NCBI RefSeq assembly: GCF_902168135.1
Contig: NZ_CABHOL010000008.1
Coordinates: 22,695-86,694, forward strand
Source of the DNA: an uncultured Fluviicola sp.
GTDB taxonomy: Bacteria > Bacteroidota > Bacteroidia > Flavobacteriales_D > Crocinitomicaceae
DNA length: 64,000 nucleotides
Direction: 5' to 3'
Made by a program: the position numbers and the translations under genes. The notes below the pieces were generated by a model. That model made no database searches and was not told the origin of the DNA. It saw only the letters and a list, made by a program, of their open reading frames with translations. This document shows, piece by piece, positions 51,134 through 59,880 of this stretch; the stretch's first letter is position 1; each line of letters starts with the position of its first letter.

Positions 51134-52562
51134 TATCGACCAATTCCTCCATCAAATTCACCGTATACAACTGCTCACTTGCACGCGTAACAGCGGTATA
51201 GAGCCAGCGAAGAAAGGAAAAATCAATCTGCTCGGGTTCCAGGTAACCGTGATCAACAAACACCGCAGACCATTGTCCGCCCTGAGATTTATGACAGGTT
51301 ACGGCATATGCGAACTTGATTTGAAGTGCATTGAAATAAGGTGATTTCATAATTTCCTGGTAACGTTTCTGTTTGTTTTTCTCATGCATAAAATCCTTTT
51401 CGATCTCAAAGAATAATTCTTTCAAAAAACCGCGGTCCAGGTTCGGCTGTTCGATGGTTAGCGTCTCCATAAATGCAATAGCTTCGAAACGGTCCAGATC
51501 CGGATAGTCAATCAGAGAAACTTCCAAACGTGCAAAACGCACACCATAAACTTCCTCAATCCTTCGAATCCGGTGTACCTTCAACAATTCTCCATTAGCA
51601 ATAAATCCGGCAGAGCTTAAGGGATCAAGCCAATAATAATTATTCTTCACCACCATAAGCAGATCCCCGCCGCACAGTTCTTCCTCCATCATCAAGATCC
51701 GGTTGCGGATATGCTGATTATACAGATTAGCACGCTTATTCGAACGGGTAACAATCATCACTTCATCGGCTCCGAAATTGCTGTAGGAAGATTCTATTTT
51801 CTCGATCAGTTCATCTCCCGGAACAGCTTGTACATCCTTAAACGAATGCAGGTCCAATTGAGGAACCGTTTCCTGTACCTGTGACAACCGGATACGTGTT
51901 GCATTTTCCAAAATCCCGGAATCCGTGCGCTGTCTTACCACTGAAGTAAGTCCGTAAACCGTAAAATGAACCAACGGGAAATGCTGGTTCAGATAAGCAG
52001 TGCTCAACGCCGGACTTTCATCTGATCCGACCGGTGGCAGCTGGCCCTCATCACCCAACAAGATCAACTTACAATTCTCACCGCTCAGTGCATACTGGAA
52101 AACATCCTCCAGTAAATTCCGGGAAACGCTTCCATCCGACTGCAGGGAATAATCCCCGATCATGGAAGCCTCATCAATAATGAATATCGCGTTCTTCGAT
52201 TTATTGGGTGCCAGTTGCAGCTTCATTGATCCGTCTGGTCCGGCATCCGTAAAATAAATGCGTTTGTGAATGGTAGTTGCAGGCATTTTAGACCGCATGG
52301 AAAGCACTTTAGCAGCTCTTCCCGTGGGGGCCATCAAGACCGTTTTTCGCTTCAAGACATTCAACGCCTGGATATAAGCCCCCAGGATGCTTGTCTTACC
52401 TGTTCCGGCATACCCTTTCAAAATAAAACAGGACGGATTTTCCGTTTCAAATGTAAACTCAGAAAGATGACGTATGAGTAATTCCTGCTCTTCATTCGGC
52501 GTATGACCAAAAAAAGAACAAATCAACCGGTAACACTCCTCCTGAATAGACGCTGAGTTCAT
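51129..52562 (-). CDS. RecD-like/PIF1-type DNA helicase
   Basis: 477-residue superfamily 1 helicase. Walker A GYAGTGKTSILG, motif Ia VLMAPTGRAAKVL, motif II FIIDEASMIGDYSL, motif III LLGDEGQLPPVG, then VTCHKSQGGQWSAVF and LRWLYTAVTRASEQLY (motif VI arginine). It is a stand-alone ATPase of the kind found in many Bacteroidota, probably unwinding DNA 5' to 3' during repair. Length is short for RecD2. An AT-rich palindrome sits right after its stop. Confidence 0.85.
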   Translation of the reverse strand: MNSASIQEECYRLICSFFGHTPNEEQELLIRHLSEFTFETENPSCFILKGYAGTGKTSILGAYIQALNVLKRKTVLMAPTGRAAKVLSMRSKMPATTIHKRIYFTDAGPDGSMKLQLAPNKSKNAIFIIDEASMIGDYSLQSDGSVSRNLLEDVFQYALSGENCKLILLGDEGQLPPVGSDESPALSTAYLNQHFPLVHFTVYGLTSVVRQRTDSGILENATRIRLSQVQETVPQLDLHSFKDVQAVPGDELIEKIESSYSNFGADEVMIVTRSNKRANLYNQHIRNRILMMEEELCGGDLLMVVKNNYYWLDPLSSAGFIANGELLKVHRIRRIEEVYGVRFARLEVSLIDYPDLDRFEAIAFMETLTIEQPNLDRGFLKELFFEIEKDFMHEKNKQKRYQEIMKSPYFNALQIKFAYAVTCHKSQGGQWSAVFVDHGYLEPEQIDFSFLRWLYTAVTRASEQLYTVNLMEELVDK

Positions 52563-52840
52563 AAACTAAAATTACCCATAATTTGCACGCTGATCTCGCT
52601 GATCACGCAGATGTTTTATTAAAGTTGTACCAATAGTGTTTGGATAGACACTGGAAAGCAATCAAGATCTTACCCTAAAAGAATCTGCGAAACGCAAGTT
52701 CAGCGAAGCTGAATCTATTAATCTGCGTGCTAAAAAACATCTCGGACATCCCTCATTAACAACTCATATTCAATAATTTAAGAATAAAAATCAAAAAAGT
52801 CAATAGCGCATTATTTCTATTTTGTAATTAGCTTCAACCT
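52563..52840. other. 278-nt non-coding region with the first 28-nt direct repeat
   Basis: Contains short GCTGATCTCGCTGATCACGC-like palindromic motifs, and one copy of the 28-nt direct repeat described at 52712-52739. No gene recognised. Confidence 0.5.
52712..52739 (+). repeat. 28-nt direct repeat, left copy, flanking the GxxExxY gene
   Basis: AATCTATTAATCTGCGTGCT (first 20 nt) plus AAAAAACA. The identical 28-mer lies at 53236-53263, 17 nt after the stop of the gene at 52841-53218. ATCTGCGAAA precedes both copies (30 nt upstream at the left, directly abutting at the right). Confidence 0.9.
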
Positions 52841-53218
52841 ATGACAGAGAATGAAATATCCTATAAAATCAGAGGTGCTATCTTTGAGATTTACAATACG
52901 GTTGGTCCGGGATTATTGGAAAGTGTATATGAAGCCGCTCTATACTATGAGCTTAAGAAAGAGGGTTTAAAAGTTGAACGACAAATTGAAATTCCCTTTT
53001 TATATAAGGATATAAAACTTGACGTAGCTTACAGACTTGATTTAATTATAGAAGATAAGGTAATTGTTGAACTCAAATCAGTGACTGATTTTTCTTCCCT
53101 CCATTTTAAACAGTTGACGACCTATCTAAGGTTGACAAATCTAAAACTTGGATTATTGGTAAATTTCAACACCTCCAATATGCGAGAAGGTATAGCACGC
53201 ATAGTAAACAACTTGTAA
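52841..53218 (+). CDS. GxxExxY protein (PD-(D/E)xK nuclease-fold family)
   Basis: 125-residue protein. The signature GPGLLESVYEAAL gives the G-x2-E-x2-Y name. YRLDLIIEDKVIVELKSV carries the D...ExK core of a PD-(D/E)xK nuclease fold (Asp, Glu and Lys spaced as in that fold). Members of this family are widespread, patchily distributed and often associated with repeats or mobile contexts; their function is not established. The gene is flanked by perfect 28-nt direct repeats and stands alone between two conserved loci, consistent with a recent insertion. Confidence 0.85.
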   Translation: MTENEISYKIRGAIFEIYNTVGPGLLESVYEAALYYELKKEGLKVERQIEIPFLYKDIKLDVAYRLDLIIEDKVIVELKSVTDFSSLHFKQLTTYLRLTNLKLGLLVNFNTSNMREGIARIVNNL

Positions 53219-53235
53219 AAAGAAGATATCTGCGA

Positions 53236-53263
53236 AATCTATTAATCTGCGTGCTAAAAAACA
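53236..53263 (+). repeat. 28-nt direct repeat, right copy, flanking the GxxExxY gene
   Basis: Identical to 52712-52739 over 28 nt. The centres are 524 nt apart and enclose the GxxExxY coding region plus about 100 nt of leader. Confidence 0.9.
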
Positions 53264-53312
53264 CCTGATTATTAACCAGGACAAACTCACTTCTCTTTAG
53301 GGAATAACCCAA

Positions 53313-54095
53313 ATGAGTTTTCTTATATTTGTACAAAACGAATTTGTGCAGTTAATACTTGAAATTACTCAGCAAAGCATTTCAGCCTTCCAGCTCATTG
53401 GGAGTGAAATCCAGCTATTGGAAAAAGCAAATTGTACCAAACGAACAGATGCAGGCTACAAAGAAGTATTGACCCAGGTCATCGAAAAGATCGGGAACCT
53501 GGATCGTTTCAATGATTTCTCCTGCTCCTACTTTGCTCATGAATTCTGCCTGGTACCAAACTCGCTGTTTGCAGCCTCAAATCCGGAAACACTGCTTCAA
53601 TATACGATTCACAAAACCATTTCAAAAGGGGAAGTCGATTACAACCGTCTGCCCGAATGGAGTTCCGTAATCATTTACCAGCTTCCGATGTGGGTAAAAT
53701 CCGTTCTGATACTCAAAGCACCCAGAATTGTGATCCAGCATGAAATAGCCCATGTCCTCCGCCAACTTACAACAGGGTCGCTCATTCCGCTGCGCAGCCA
53801 TTTGGTTATCCACGAAGAGCAGTTTTCACTGGTAGTCCGAAAAGATGGAAACATTGCACATACAAGTATCCAGGAATATCAAAGCGAAGAAGACATTGTA
53901 TACCATTTGGCAACCGTGTTTACACAGCTTAAAATTGATTCTAAGAACGAATTATTTCTTCATGGTACCGGAGAACAAATCGAAAATACTCAGAAACGTT
54001 TGGAATCTCATTTAAAAAAGATCCAGTTGTTCCAACAATCAAAAATAGAAATCCAACCGTCCATTCACCTTCAATTCCAGACATTGTGCGTATAG
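53313..54095 (+). CDS. DUF3822-family protein
   Basis: 260-residue protein found in Bacteroidota immediately upstream of rsmD and coaD. Typical features are LPEWSSVIIYQLPMWVKSVLIL in the middle, the repeated ASKHA/actin-like strand pattern, and a helical C-terminus. Function unknown; a nucleotide-binding actin-like fold has been suggested for the family. A TATATTTG box at 53324-53331 overlaps the start of the ORF, so the real start could be GTG 53346 rather than ATG 53313. It overlaps rsmD by 10 nt. Confidence 0.7.
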   Translation: MSFLIFVQNEFVQLILEITQQSISAFQLIGSEIQLLEKANCTKRTDAGYKEVLTQVIEKIGNLDRFNDFSCSYFAHEFCLVPNSLFAASNPETLLQYTIHKTISKGEVDYNRLPEWSSVIIYQLPMWVKSVLILKAPRIVIQHEIAHVLRQLTTGSLIPLRSHLVIHEEQFSLVVRKDGNIAHTSIQEYQSEEDIVYHLATVFTQLKIDSKNELFLHGTGEQIENTQKRLESHLKKIQLFQQSKIEIQPSIHLQFQTLCV

Positions 54096-54622
54096 TAAGA
54101 GGTATTTATAAAGCCCGGAGATTTAGCCCTCCTAAAAACTTTCCTTCAAGACCCACAACGGATTTTGCAAAAGAAGGTATTTTCAATGTACTGGAAAACA
54201 GGTACAGCCTGGTCAATCTTAATATATTGGACCTTTGTGCAGGGACAGGCAATATTTCACTCGAATTCCTCTCCAGGGAAGCAGGAAATGTTACCTCCGT
54301 AGACAAGCATCCGGTTTGTATCAAATTCATGTACAAATTGAAAAACGAACTCGGGATCGAAGACGAATGGCTCATTACTAAAAATGAAGTGCGGGGTTAC
54401 CTGGAAAAGTGTGAGGACACCTTTGACCTCATCTTTGCAGATCCTCCATACGACCTCACATTCCACGACAGCATCGTTCGTATTATACGTGAACGTAAAC
54501 TCCTGAACAAGGGAGGGATTTGTTTGATAGAACACGGAAAACAAACAGACCTCAGCCAGGAAGAAGGATATTTAGAAACCAGGAACTTCGGTAACGTTTA
54601 CTTTAGTTTCTTCCAATTTTAA
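54086..54622 (+). CDS. rsmD: 16S rRNA (guanine(966)-N(2))-methyltransferase
   Basis: 178-residue RsmD. Family hallmarks: MRIVRGIYKARRF (GTG start read as Met), SRPTTDFAKEGIFNVL, LDLCAGTGNISLEFLSREA (SAM-binding motif I) and LIFADPPYDLTF (catalytic DPPY). The enzyme methylates G966 of 16S rRNA during 30S assembly in the cytosol. It overlaps the DUF3822 gene and is followed by coaD within 5 nt, a conserved Bacteroidota gene order. Confidence 0.93.
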   Translation: MRIVRGIYKARRFSPPKNFPSRPTTDFAKEGIFNVLENRYSLVNLNILDLCAGTGNISLEFLSREAGNVTSVDKHPVCIKFMYKLKNELGIEDEWLITKNEVRGYLEKCEDTFDLIFADPPYDLTFHDSIVRIIRERKLLNKGGICLIEHGKQTDLSQEEGYLETRNFGNVYFSFFQF

Positions 54623-54626
54623 TGAC

Positions 54627-55088
54627 ATGAAAAAAAGTGCTTGCTTTCCCGGATCTTTTGATCCGTTTACAAAAGGTCATGAAGATATTATCCGCAAAGG
54701 ACTCGATTTGTTTGACGAAATCGTTATTGCTGTGGGGGTTAATTCTACCAAAAACTATTTATTCCCGCTGGAAAAGAGATTACAGCACATTCAAAGTTGT
54801 TTCGAGGGCGAACCAAAAATCCGGGTAATCACTTACGAGAAACTGACTGTTGAAATGTGTCAGGACGAAGGCTGCAATTACATTTTACGCGGATTGAGAG
54901 ATGTGAAAGATTTTAACTACGAAGTTCCAATAGCTTTGATGAACCGTGATATGACTGAGATAGAAACAGTTTTCCTGATTCCTGATACATCCTTGTTTGC
55001 CATCAATGCAACAATTATTCGCGAGATCTATAAAAATGGCGGGAAAATTGATAAGTATGTAACAAATTTCGATCAGCTCGTTAATTAG
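54627..55088 (+). CDS. coaD: Phosphopantetheine adenylyltransferase
   Basis: 153-residue CoaD, catalysing the penultimate step of CoA synthesis: ATP plus 4'-phosphopantetheine to dephospho-CoA and PPi. The nucleotidyltransferase motif FPGSFDPFTKGHEDII (T/HxGH type) is at the N-terminus and the C-terminal ISSTxIR-like block reads FAINATIIREIYKNGG. The start of the following thioredoxin-fold gene lies 2 nt after its stop, so the operon continues. Essential cytosolic enzyme. Confidence 0.96.
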   Translation: MKKSACFPGSFDPFTKGHEDIIRKGLDLFDEIVIAVGVNSTKNYLFPLEKRLQHIQSCFEGEPKIRVITYEKLTVEMCQDEGCNYILRGLRDVKDFNYEVPIALMNRDMTEIETVFLIPDTSLFAINATIIREIYKNGGKIDKYVTNFDQLVN

Positions 55089-55090
55089 AC

Positions 55091-56524
55091 ATGAACAGAT
55101 ACACTCTTATCCTTTTTTTCGTTTTTATTCTATTTTCCCGGGTCCAGGGACAATCACTCACAGAGATTAGCGGATTTGCTCCGGCTTACGCAGGAAAAGA
55201 AATAGAAGTCTACCAAATTTCAGATTATATTACACTGAGAGAAGAACGCATTGCATCTTCAACAGTAAAAGAAGACAGTACTTTCAGCCTGGTTTTTAAC
55301 CTCGACGAAACGCGTAAGCTGATCTTAAAAAGCGGAAATAACAAAGCAAATATGTTTGCCAGTCCCTCAGCAAAATACGAGGTATTGTTTCCTGAAAAAA
55401 GCAAATACGACCCCTATAACCCTTCGGGAAATTTCGTGGAATTGATCTTCTACGGTCTGTCGAAAGATGACATCAACTATAAAATCCTGGAGTTCAACCG
55501 CTGGAATGATGAGTTTGTAGCGCGTTATTATACCAAGAACAATGCTGATTCAAAATATTTCGTTGCCCGGCTCGACACTTTTAAAATGGATGTCGAAAAA
55601 TACTACAAAGCAGATACCCTCGACAGGTATTTCAACTATCACAGAAAATACACCATTGCGAAATTGGATGACCTTCGTTTTATGGGGGCGCGCAACCAGT
55701 ATGAAAAATTCGATTTCTATATCTTCAATACACCTGTTTACTATCAGAATGAAGCCTACATGCAGTATATCCTCCATTTTTATGAAAAATTGCTGCCGCG
55801 CATTAGCTCTGAATTGAATAACCAGGTTTACCTGGGAATACTGAAATCAAGTCCAACAGCAATTGCCAAAGCACTTTCAAGGGAATACACTTTGTCAAAA
55901 CAGTATAAACTGCGCGAATTAATCATGCTGAAGACACTTGCTGAATGTTATTATGAGAAAGATTACCCGCAGACCAATATCCTGACCATCCTGGACAGTG
56001 TTTCGAAAGTTGCACTATATCCTGAGAACCAAGCCATTGCTCAAAACATCCGTTTTAGGCTTACCGAATTAAGTTCGGGATCCAAAGCACCTGATTTTTT
56101 GCTGAAAGACGGTAACCAGGACCTGACACTTCAGAGTTTCCAGAAGAAATACCTGTATCTGTTCTTTACTGATCCGACCAGTACGGATAACATGAAACAA
56201 ATGAACCTTCTGAAACCGATCTATGAGCGTTACAAAGACAATTTTAACTTTGTAATGGTCTATAAAGACAAACCGGAAATTGATGCCTCGAAACTGAAGA
56301 ATGAATTGCCCTGGAAAGTAATTCCTGCTAAAGAAAGTAGTTCCATTTTCAAGAATTACAACGTGGTCAATTACCCGTACTACATACTCATAGACCCGTT
56401 CGGATATGTGATCAGCGCTCCCGCATTGGGTCCTGTTCCCAATGGTTCTTATGATACAATCGACAAAATCTTCTTCCTGATCCAAAAGGCATTGAAGGAA
56501 GGTGGAAATGGTTCGGATCGCTAA
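55091..56524 (+). CDS. Exported protein with C-terminal thioredoxin-like domain lacking the CxxC
   Basis: 477-residue protein with a signal peptide (YTLILFFVFILFSRVQGQS). The N-terminal 330 residues contain a DUF4369-like beta domain, then helices. The last 150 residues follow the TlpA/redoxin pattern (SGSKAPDFLLKDGNQDLTLQSFQ, then KKYLYLFFTDPTSTDNMKQM, and YYILIDPFGYV), but the active-site position reads TDPTST instead of CxxC. It is likely catalytically inactive and structural. Last gene of the DUF3822-rsmD-coaD operon. Confidence 0.72.
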   Translation: MNRYTLILFFVFILFSRVQGQSLTEISGFAPAYAGKEIEVYQISDYITLREERIASSTVKEDSTFSLVFNLDETRKLILKSGNNKANMFASPSAKYEVLFPEKSKYDPYNPSGNFVELIFYGLSKDDINYKILEFNRWNDEFVARYYTKNNADSKYFVARLDTFKMDVEKYYKADTLDRYFNYHRKYTIAKLDDLRFMGARNQYEKFDFYIFNTPVYYQNEAYMQYILHFYEKLLPRISSELNNQVYLGILKSSPTAIAKALSREYTLSKQYKLRELIMLKTLAECYYEKDYPQTNILTILDSVSKVALYPENQAIAQNIRFRLTELSSGSKAPDFLLKDGNQDLTLQSFQKKYLYLFFTDPTSTDNMKQMNLLKPIYERYKDNFNFVMVYKDKPEIDASKLKNELPWKVIPAKESSSIFKNYNVVNYPYYILIDPFGYVISAPALGPVPNGSYDTIDKIFFLIQKALKEGGNGSDR

Positions 56525-56579
56525 ATTGTTGGACTGTAATTCGTGAATTCGAAGTACTTTTACAAAAAAAATTGAAAGA

Positions 56580-57164
56580 ATGCGTTACAATCTGAGTGAA
56601 GTAACAGCGATTATTCGCGATCGAAGAACCATATACCCGGAACAATACAGTACCCGAAAAATACACAAAGAACAAATCGAACTTTTGCTGAACAATGCTG
56701 TTTGGGCACCAACTCACGGCATGACACAGCCATGGAGATTCATTGTTTTCCAGGAAAATGCGCTAAATGATCTTTCTGAAGCTTTGGGAAGCATTTACTT
56801 GTCAGAAACGCCTAAAGAAAAACAAGTTGACAGTAAACTGGGAAAATTGATGAGCCGTCCTAAAATGGCAAGCGCAGTAATCGCATTGATACTTCACCGG
56901 GAGGAGGGAACACGCATTTCGGAAGACGATGATTTCGCAGCCATTGCGTCTGCTGTCCAAAATATGCACTTAACGGCCACTGCTCAGGGAATCGGTGCTT
57001 TCTGGTCTACACCCGGAATTATGAAGTCCGGGCGCTTCCATGATTTCCTGGGACTTACCAATGAACAGCGCTGCGTGGGCTTATTTTACCTGGGATATCC
57101 TTCTATAGAATGGCCGAAAGGACAGCGCAAACCTATTGAATACCTAACCGAGTGGAAACAATAA
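56580..57164 (+). CDS. Nitroreductase family protein
   Basis: 194-residue flavin-dependent reductase. FMN-binding features: RDRRTIYPEQY with conserved RR, WAPTHGMTQPWRFIVFQ, and a Gly-rich stretch (ATAQGIGAFWSTPGIM). The C-terminal part (GLFYLGYPSIEWPKGQRKPIEY) is the usual family end. It would reduce nitro or quinone compounds with NAD(P)H in the cytosol. Length is typical. It is monocistronic, 55 nt after the preceding operon; a TACTTTTA box sits about 25 nt upstream of the start. Confidence 0.88.
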   Translation: MRYNLSEVTAIIRDRRTIYPEQYSTRKIHKEQIELLLNNAVWAPTHGMTQPWRFIVFQENALNDLSEALGSIYLSETPKEKQVDSKLGKLMSRPKMASAVIALILHREEGTRISEDDDFAAIASAVQNMHLTATAQGIGAFWSTPGIMKSGRFHDFLGLTNEQRCVGLFYLGYPSIEWPKGQRKPIEYLTEWKQ

Positions 57165-57239
57165 GTTCTACAAATCAACGTTAGTCTACCAACGAGTTCA
57201 AAACAAAATCCGTTTAAAAGAAAAAGAGAAAAAAGTACA

Positions 57240-58010
57240 ATGCAGAAATTCCTATTTATCCTATTTATTTGTGCTTTTTCGCTTGCTTCCTTTGGTCAAA
57301 AACGAAAAAAAGAACGTTTTCCGTCCTATTTTGGTGTTGTAGCCTCTCCTGTTATTCCTAACAATTTCATTGGTGCAGTGCATACGGAAATGCAAGATAG
57401 TACCGGCTCAATGACAACCGATTTTCACAACAAATGGGGATTCACCTTCGGAGCAACGATCCGGATCGGATTGACTAAAACCATCAGTATCGAAACCGGG
57501 ATTTCACAGGTCAGAAGAGTTTACAATGTGGGAGTTTCTATCCCGGACTCCAATATCTATGATGAACAGAAACTCTCTTTTGTGAATTACGACATTCCGC
57601 TCAATGCACTTTTTTACGTTCCGCTGAGTGAGAAATGGTACGCAGATGCTTCCCTTGGAGTATCAATTACACATTACCCTTCTGATGTACAGGATTCCAT
57701 GCTTCCTGAAGCCAAAAAAGCTATTTTTATACAGGGAAGAAGAACCGCAAGCACCTATTTTGCATTCAACGCCGGTGTAGGTTTTGAGTACCGAACTGAA
57801 AAAGCAGGTACATTCTATCTGGGTTTTGGAGCCAAAGTTCCGTTTAAACCGCCATTCTTCGGTGTCTCCATTTTGAGACAGAGCGGAACAGCCCTACAGC
57901 TGTCTGCTTATAAACCGATATCTGCAGGTTATTTCACCATCGATTTCAGGTATTTCATTCCCACACCTAAAAAGAAAAAAGACCCGGTCAATAAGCCGAT
58001 TATCGAATAA
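57240..58010 (+). CDS. Outer membrane beta-barrel protein, tandem copy 1
   Basis: 256-residue protein with a clean signal peptide (MQKFLFILFICAFSLASFGQ). The mature part alternates amphipathic strands with short turns: KRKKERFPSYFGVVASPVIP, WGFTFGATIRIGLTKTISIE, FYVPLSEKWYADASLGVSIT, FAFNAGVGFEYRTEKAGTFYL and YFTIDFRYFIP. It is tandemly duplicated in the next gene. Porin-like or structural function assumed; not determined. Confidence 0.72.
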   Translation: MQKFLFILFICAFSLASFGQKRKKERFPSYFGVVASPVIPNNFIGAVHTEMQDSTGSMTTDFHNKWGFTFGATIRIGLTKTISIETGISQVRRVYNVGVSIPDSNIYDEQKLSFVNYDIPLNALFYVPLSEKWYADASLGVSITHYPSDVQDSMLPEAKKAIFIQGRRTASTYFAFNAGVGFEYRTEKAGTFYLGFGAKVPFKPPFFGVSILRQSGTALQLSAYKPISAGYFTIDFRYFIPTPKKKKDPVNKPIIE

Positions 58011-58069
58011 TTTAGCAGTTATTCCAACGGTATTAAAGGAGGAACCGTTCTAAAAACAAACCTCTCAAT

Positions 58070-58846
58070 ATGCCAAGATCAATTTCAATTTCAGTTCCGG
58101 TTTTCTGCGTACTTTCTTTTCTTTCGATTACTCAAAAACAAAAAAAGGAACGTTTTCCATCCTATTTCGGAATTACTGCTTCTCCGGTTATACCAAACAA
58201 CTTCATCGGTTCTGTTCATACGGAGCTGAAGGATAATTCAGGCGCTATGACTGCCTATTTTGATAACAAATGGGGATTTACTTTCGGAGGTACAATCCGA
58301 ATCGGATTATTCAAATACATTAGCATGGAAACTGGAATTTCCCAGGTAAGAAGGGTGTACCAAGCAACTGTCTCCATGCCGGACTCAAACATTTATGGAA
58401 GTCAAAAATTAGCATTGGCAAATTATGACATCCCTCTTAATGCTCTTTTTTATGTACCTCTAACAAAAAAATGGCTGGCAGATGCATCGCTTGGAATATC
58501 ACTGACACATTATCCTTCAAATGTTCAAGATTCCATGCATCCTAAAACAGAAAGAACTATTTTTGTCCAGGGAAGAAGAACAGAAAGGACATATTTTGCT
58601 TTCAATGCCGGAATTGGGCTTGAGTACCGTACACTGAAAGCAGGAACATTCTTTTTGGGATTTGGTGCTAAAGTTCCGTTCAAACCGCCATTTTTTGGAG
58701 TTTCTATTTTTAGATACAGTAAAAAAGGCGACAAGATATCAGCTTATAAGCCACTTGAAGCAGGTTATTTTACCATTGATTTCAGGTATTTCATCCCAAC
58801 ACCGAAAAAGAAAAAAAGTTTGGGAAACAAACCTCTTATTGAATAA
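58070..58846 (+). CDS. Outer membrane beta-barrel protein, tandem copy 2
   Basis: 258-residue paralogue of the preceding gene, closely similar along the whole length (for example KKERFPSYFGITASPVIPNN, WGFTFGGTIRIGLF, FYVPLTKKWLADASLGISL). The N-terminus differs: MPRSISISVPVFCVLSFLS is a weaker, less basic signal peptide. It could be diverging in export or regulation. 59 nt separate the two genes. The shared C-terminal FTIDFRYFIPTPKKKK tail is basic. Confidence 0.7.
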   Translation: MPRSISISVPVFCVLSFLSITQKQKKERFPSYFGITASPVIPNNFIGSVHTELKDNSGAMTAYFDNKWGFTFGGTIRIGLFKYISMETGISQVRRVYQATVSMPDSNIYGSQKLALANYDIPLNALFYVPLTKKWLADASLGISLTHYPSNVQDSMHPKTERTIFVQGRRTERTYFAFNAGIGLEYRTLKAGTFFLGFGAKVPFKPPFFGVSIFRYSKKGDKISAYKPLEAGYFTIDFRYFIPTPKKKKSLGNKPLIE

Positions 58847-58848
58847 AC

Positions 58849-59331
58849 ATGGAAATCCCGCAGAGAGCAAAAGACCTTATTGAAGCGTTCAATCTGAAAA
58901 GTCACCCGGAAGGTGGTTATTATGCTGAAACTTACCGTTCTTCAGAATCAATCCCGGGAAAAGACAGACAGCTCTTAACAAGTATTTACTTTCTAATCAC
59001 CGGAAACAGTGTCTCCAGGTTCCACCGGATACAATCGGATGAATGCTGGTACTTTCATGAAGGCTCTCCCCTGCTGGTCCACAGTATCCTGGAAAACGGT
59101 GAACATCAAATTACTGAACTCGGACTCGATTTAACGCAAAATGAAGTTCCTTTTCATGTAGTCCCCGCAAGAACTATTTTTGGTTCTCACCTGAAAAATG
59201 ATACCGGTTATGCTTTCGTTTCCTGCGCAGTAGCACCAGGTTTTGATTTCGCCGATTTCGAATTGTTCACTGCACAAGAACTAGCCGGACTTTATCCTGA
59301 GCATCAGTCTATTATTGATAAATTGACGTAG
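58849..59331 (+). CDS. DUF985-family cupin protein
   Basis: 160-residue small cupin. The family motifs EAFNLKSHPEGGYYAETYRS, TSIYFLITGNSVSRFHRI, SDECWYFHEGSPLLVHSI, PARTIFGSHLKN and AVAPGFDFADFELF are all present. His and Glu residues (HRI, DECWYFHEG) form the metal site of the barrel. DUF985 proteins resemble yeast YML079W; the reaction is unknown. The next gene starts directly after its stop (TAGATG), so the two are coupled. Confidence 0.83.
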   Translation: MEIPQRAKDLIEAFNLKSHPEGGYYAETYRSSESIPGKDRQLLTSIYFLITGNSVSRFHRIQSDECWYFHEGSPLLVHSILENGEHQITELGLDLTQNEVPFHVVPARTIFGSHLKNDTGYAFVSCAVAPGFDFADFELFTAQELAGLYPEHQSIIDKLT

Positions 59332-59880
59332 ATGTCAAAATGGAAAGTCTACTTGATGGGATTTGTCACCTTACTGCTGGCACCTCTCGGCTGGCTTCTT
59401 TGCGGGATGCCTGAAATAAGCCAATTCTTACAATTCGACAGAATTGATTCTATCTGGACGGGAATAGGTATTGAGTACGGAGTAGTCTTCGGGGTTTTCA
59501 TGCTCATATTGACCAATACAGAGGAAGCCCGCAAAAGCTTTTCAGGTCAGCATCAACTGATCCGGGATATGCGTTTATCGATTATCGATATCCTGTTCCT
59601 TTCGCTTTGTGCCGGTTTCGGCGAAGAAATTCTCTTCCGGGTAGCTGTTCAGCAGTGGCTGCATCCTATTTTGGCTTCCTTAGCTTTTGTGGCTATCCAC
59701 GGCTACATCAACCCGAAAGATTGGGATACTACAAAATACGGTCTCCTGGTTTGTTTATTCATAATGGTACTGAGCTTTGCCATTTCAGGCGAACAAGGAT
59801 TGTGGTTTTGTATCGCCGCACATGCAAGCTATGATTTTGTCCTGTTCTATTTCTGGGGAAGAAATCACGGTTCGATGTAA
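59332..59880 (+). CDS. CPBP-family intramembrane protease
   Basis: 182-residue membrane protein of the CPBP (CAAX prenyl protease-like) group. Motifs: AGFGEEILFRVAVQQW (EExxxR), AFVAIHGYIN (His) and IAAHASYDFVLF (HxxxD). About five hydrophobic helices. It is smaller than the homologue at 28365 and, unlike that one, has ordinary base composition. Start directly follows the cupin stop; its 3' end overlaps the convergent LRR gene by 16 nt. Substrate unknown. Confidence 0.82.
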   Translation: MSKWKVYLMGFVTLLLAPLGWLLCGMPEISQFLQFDRIDSIWTGIGIEYGVVFGVFMLILTNTEEARKSFSGQHQLIRDMRLSIIDILFLSLCAGFGEEILFRVAVQQWLHPILASLAFVAIHGYINPKDWDTTKYGLLVCLFIMVLSFAISGEQGLWFCIAAHASYDFVLFYFWGRNHGSM

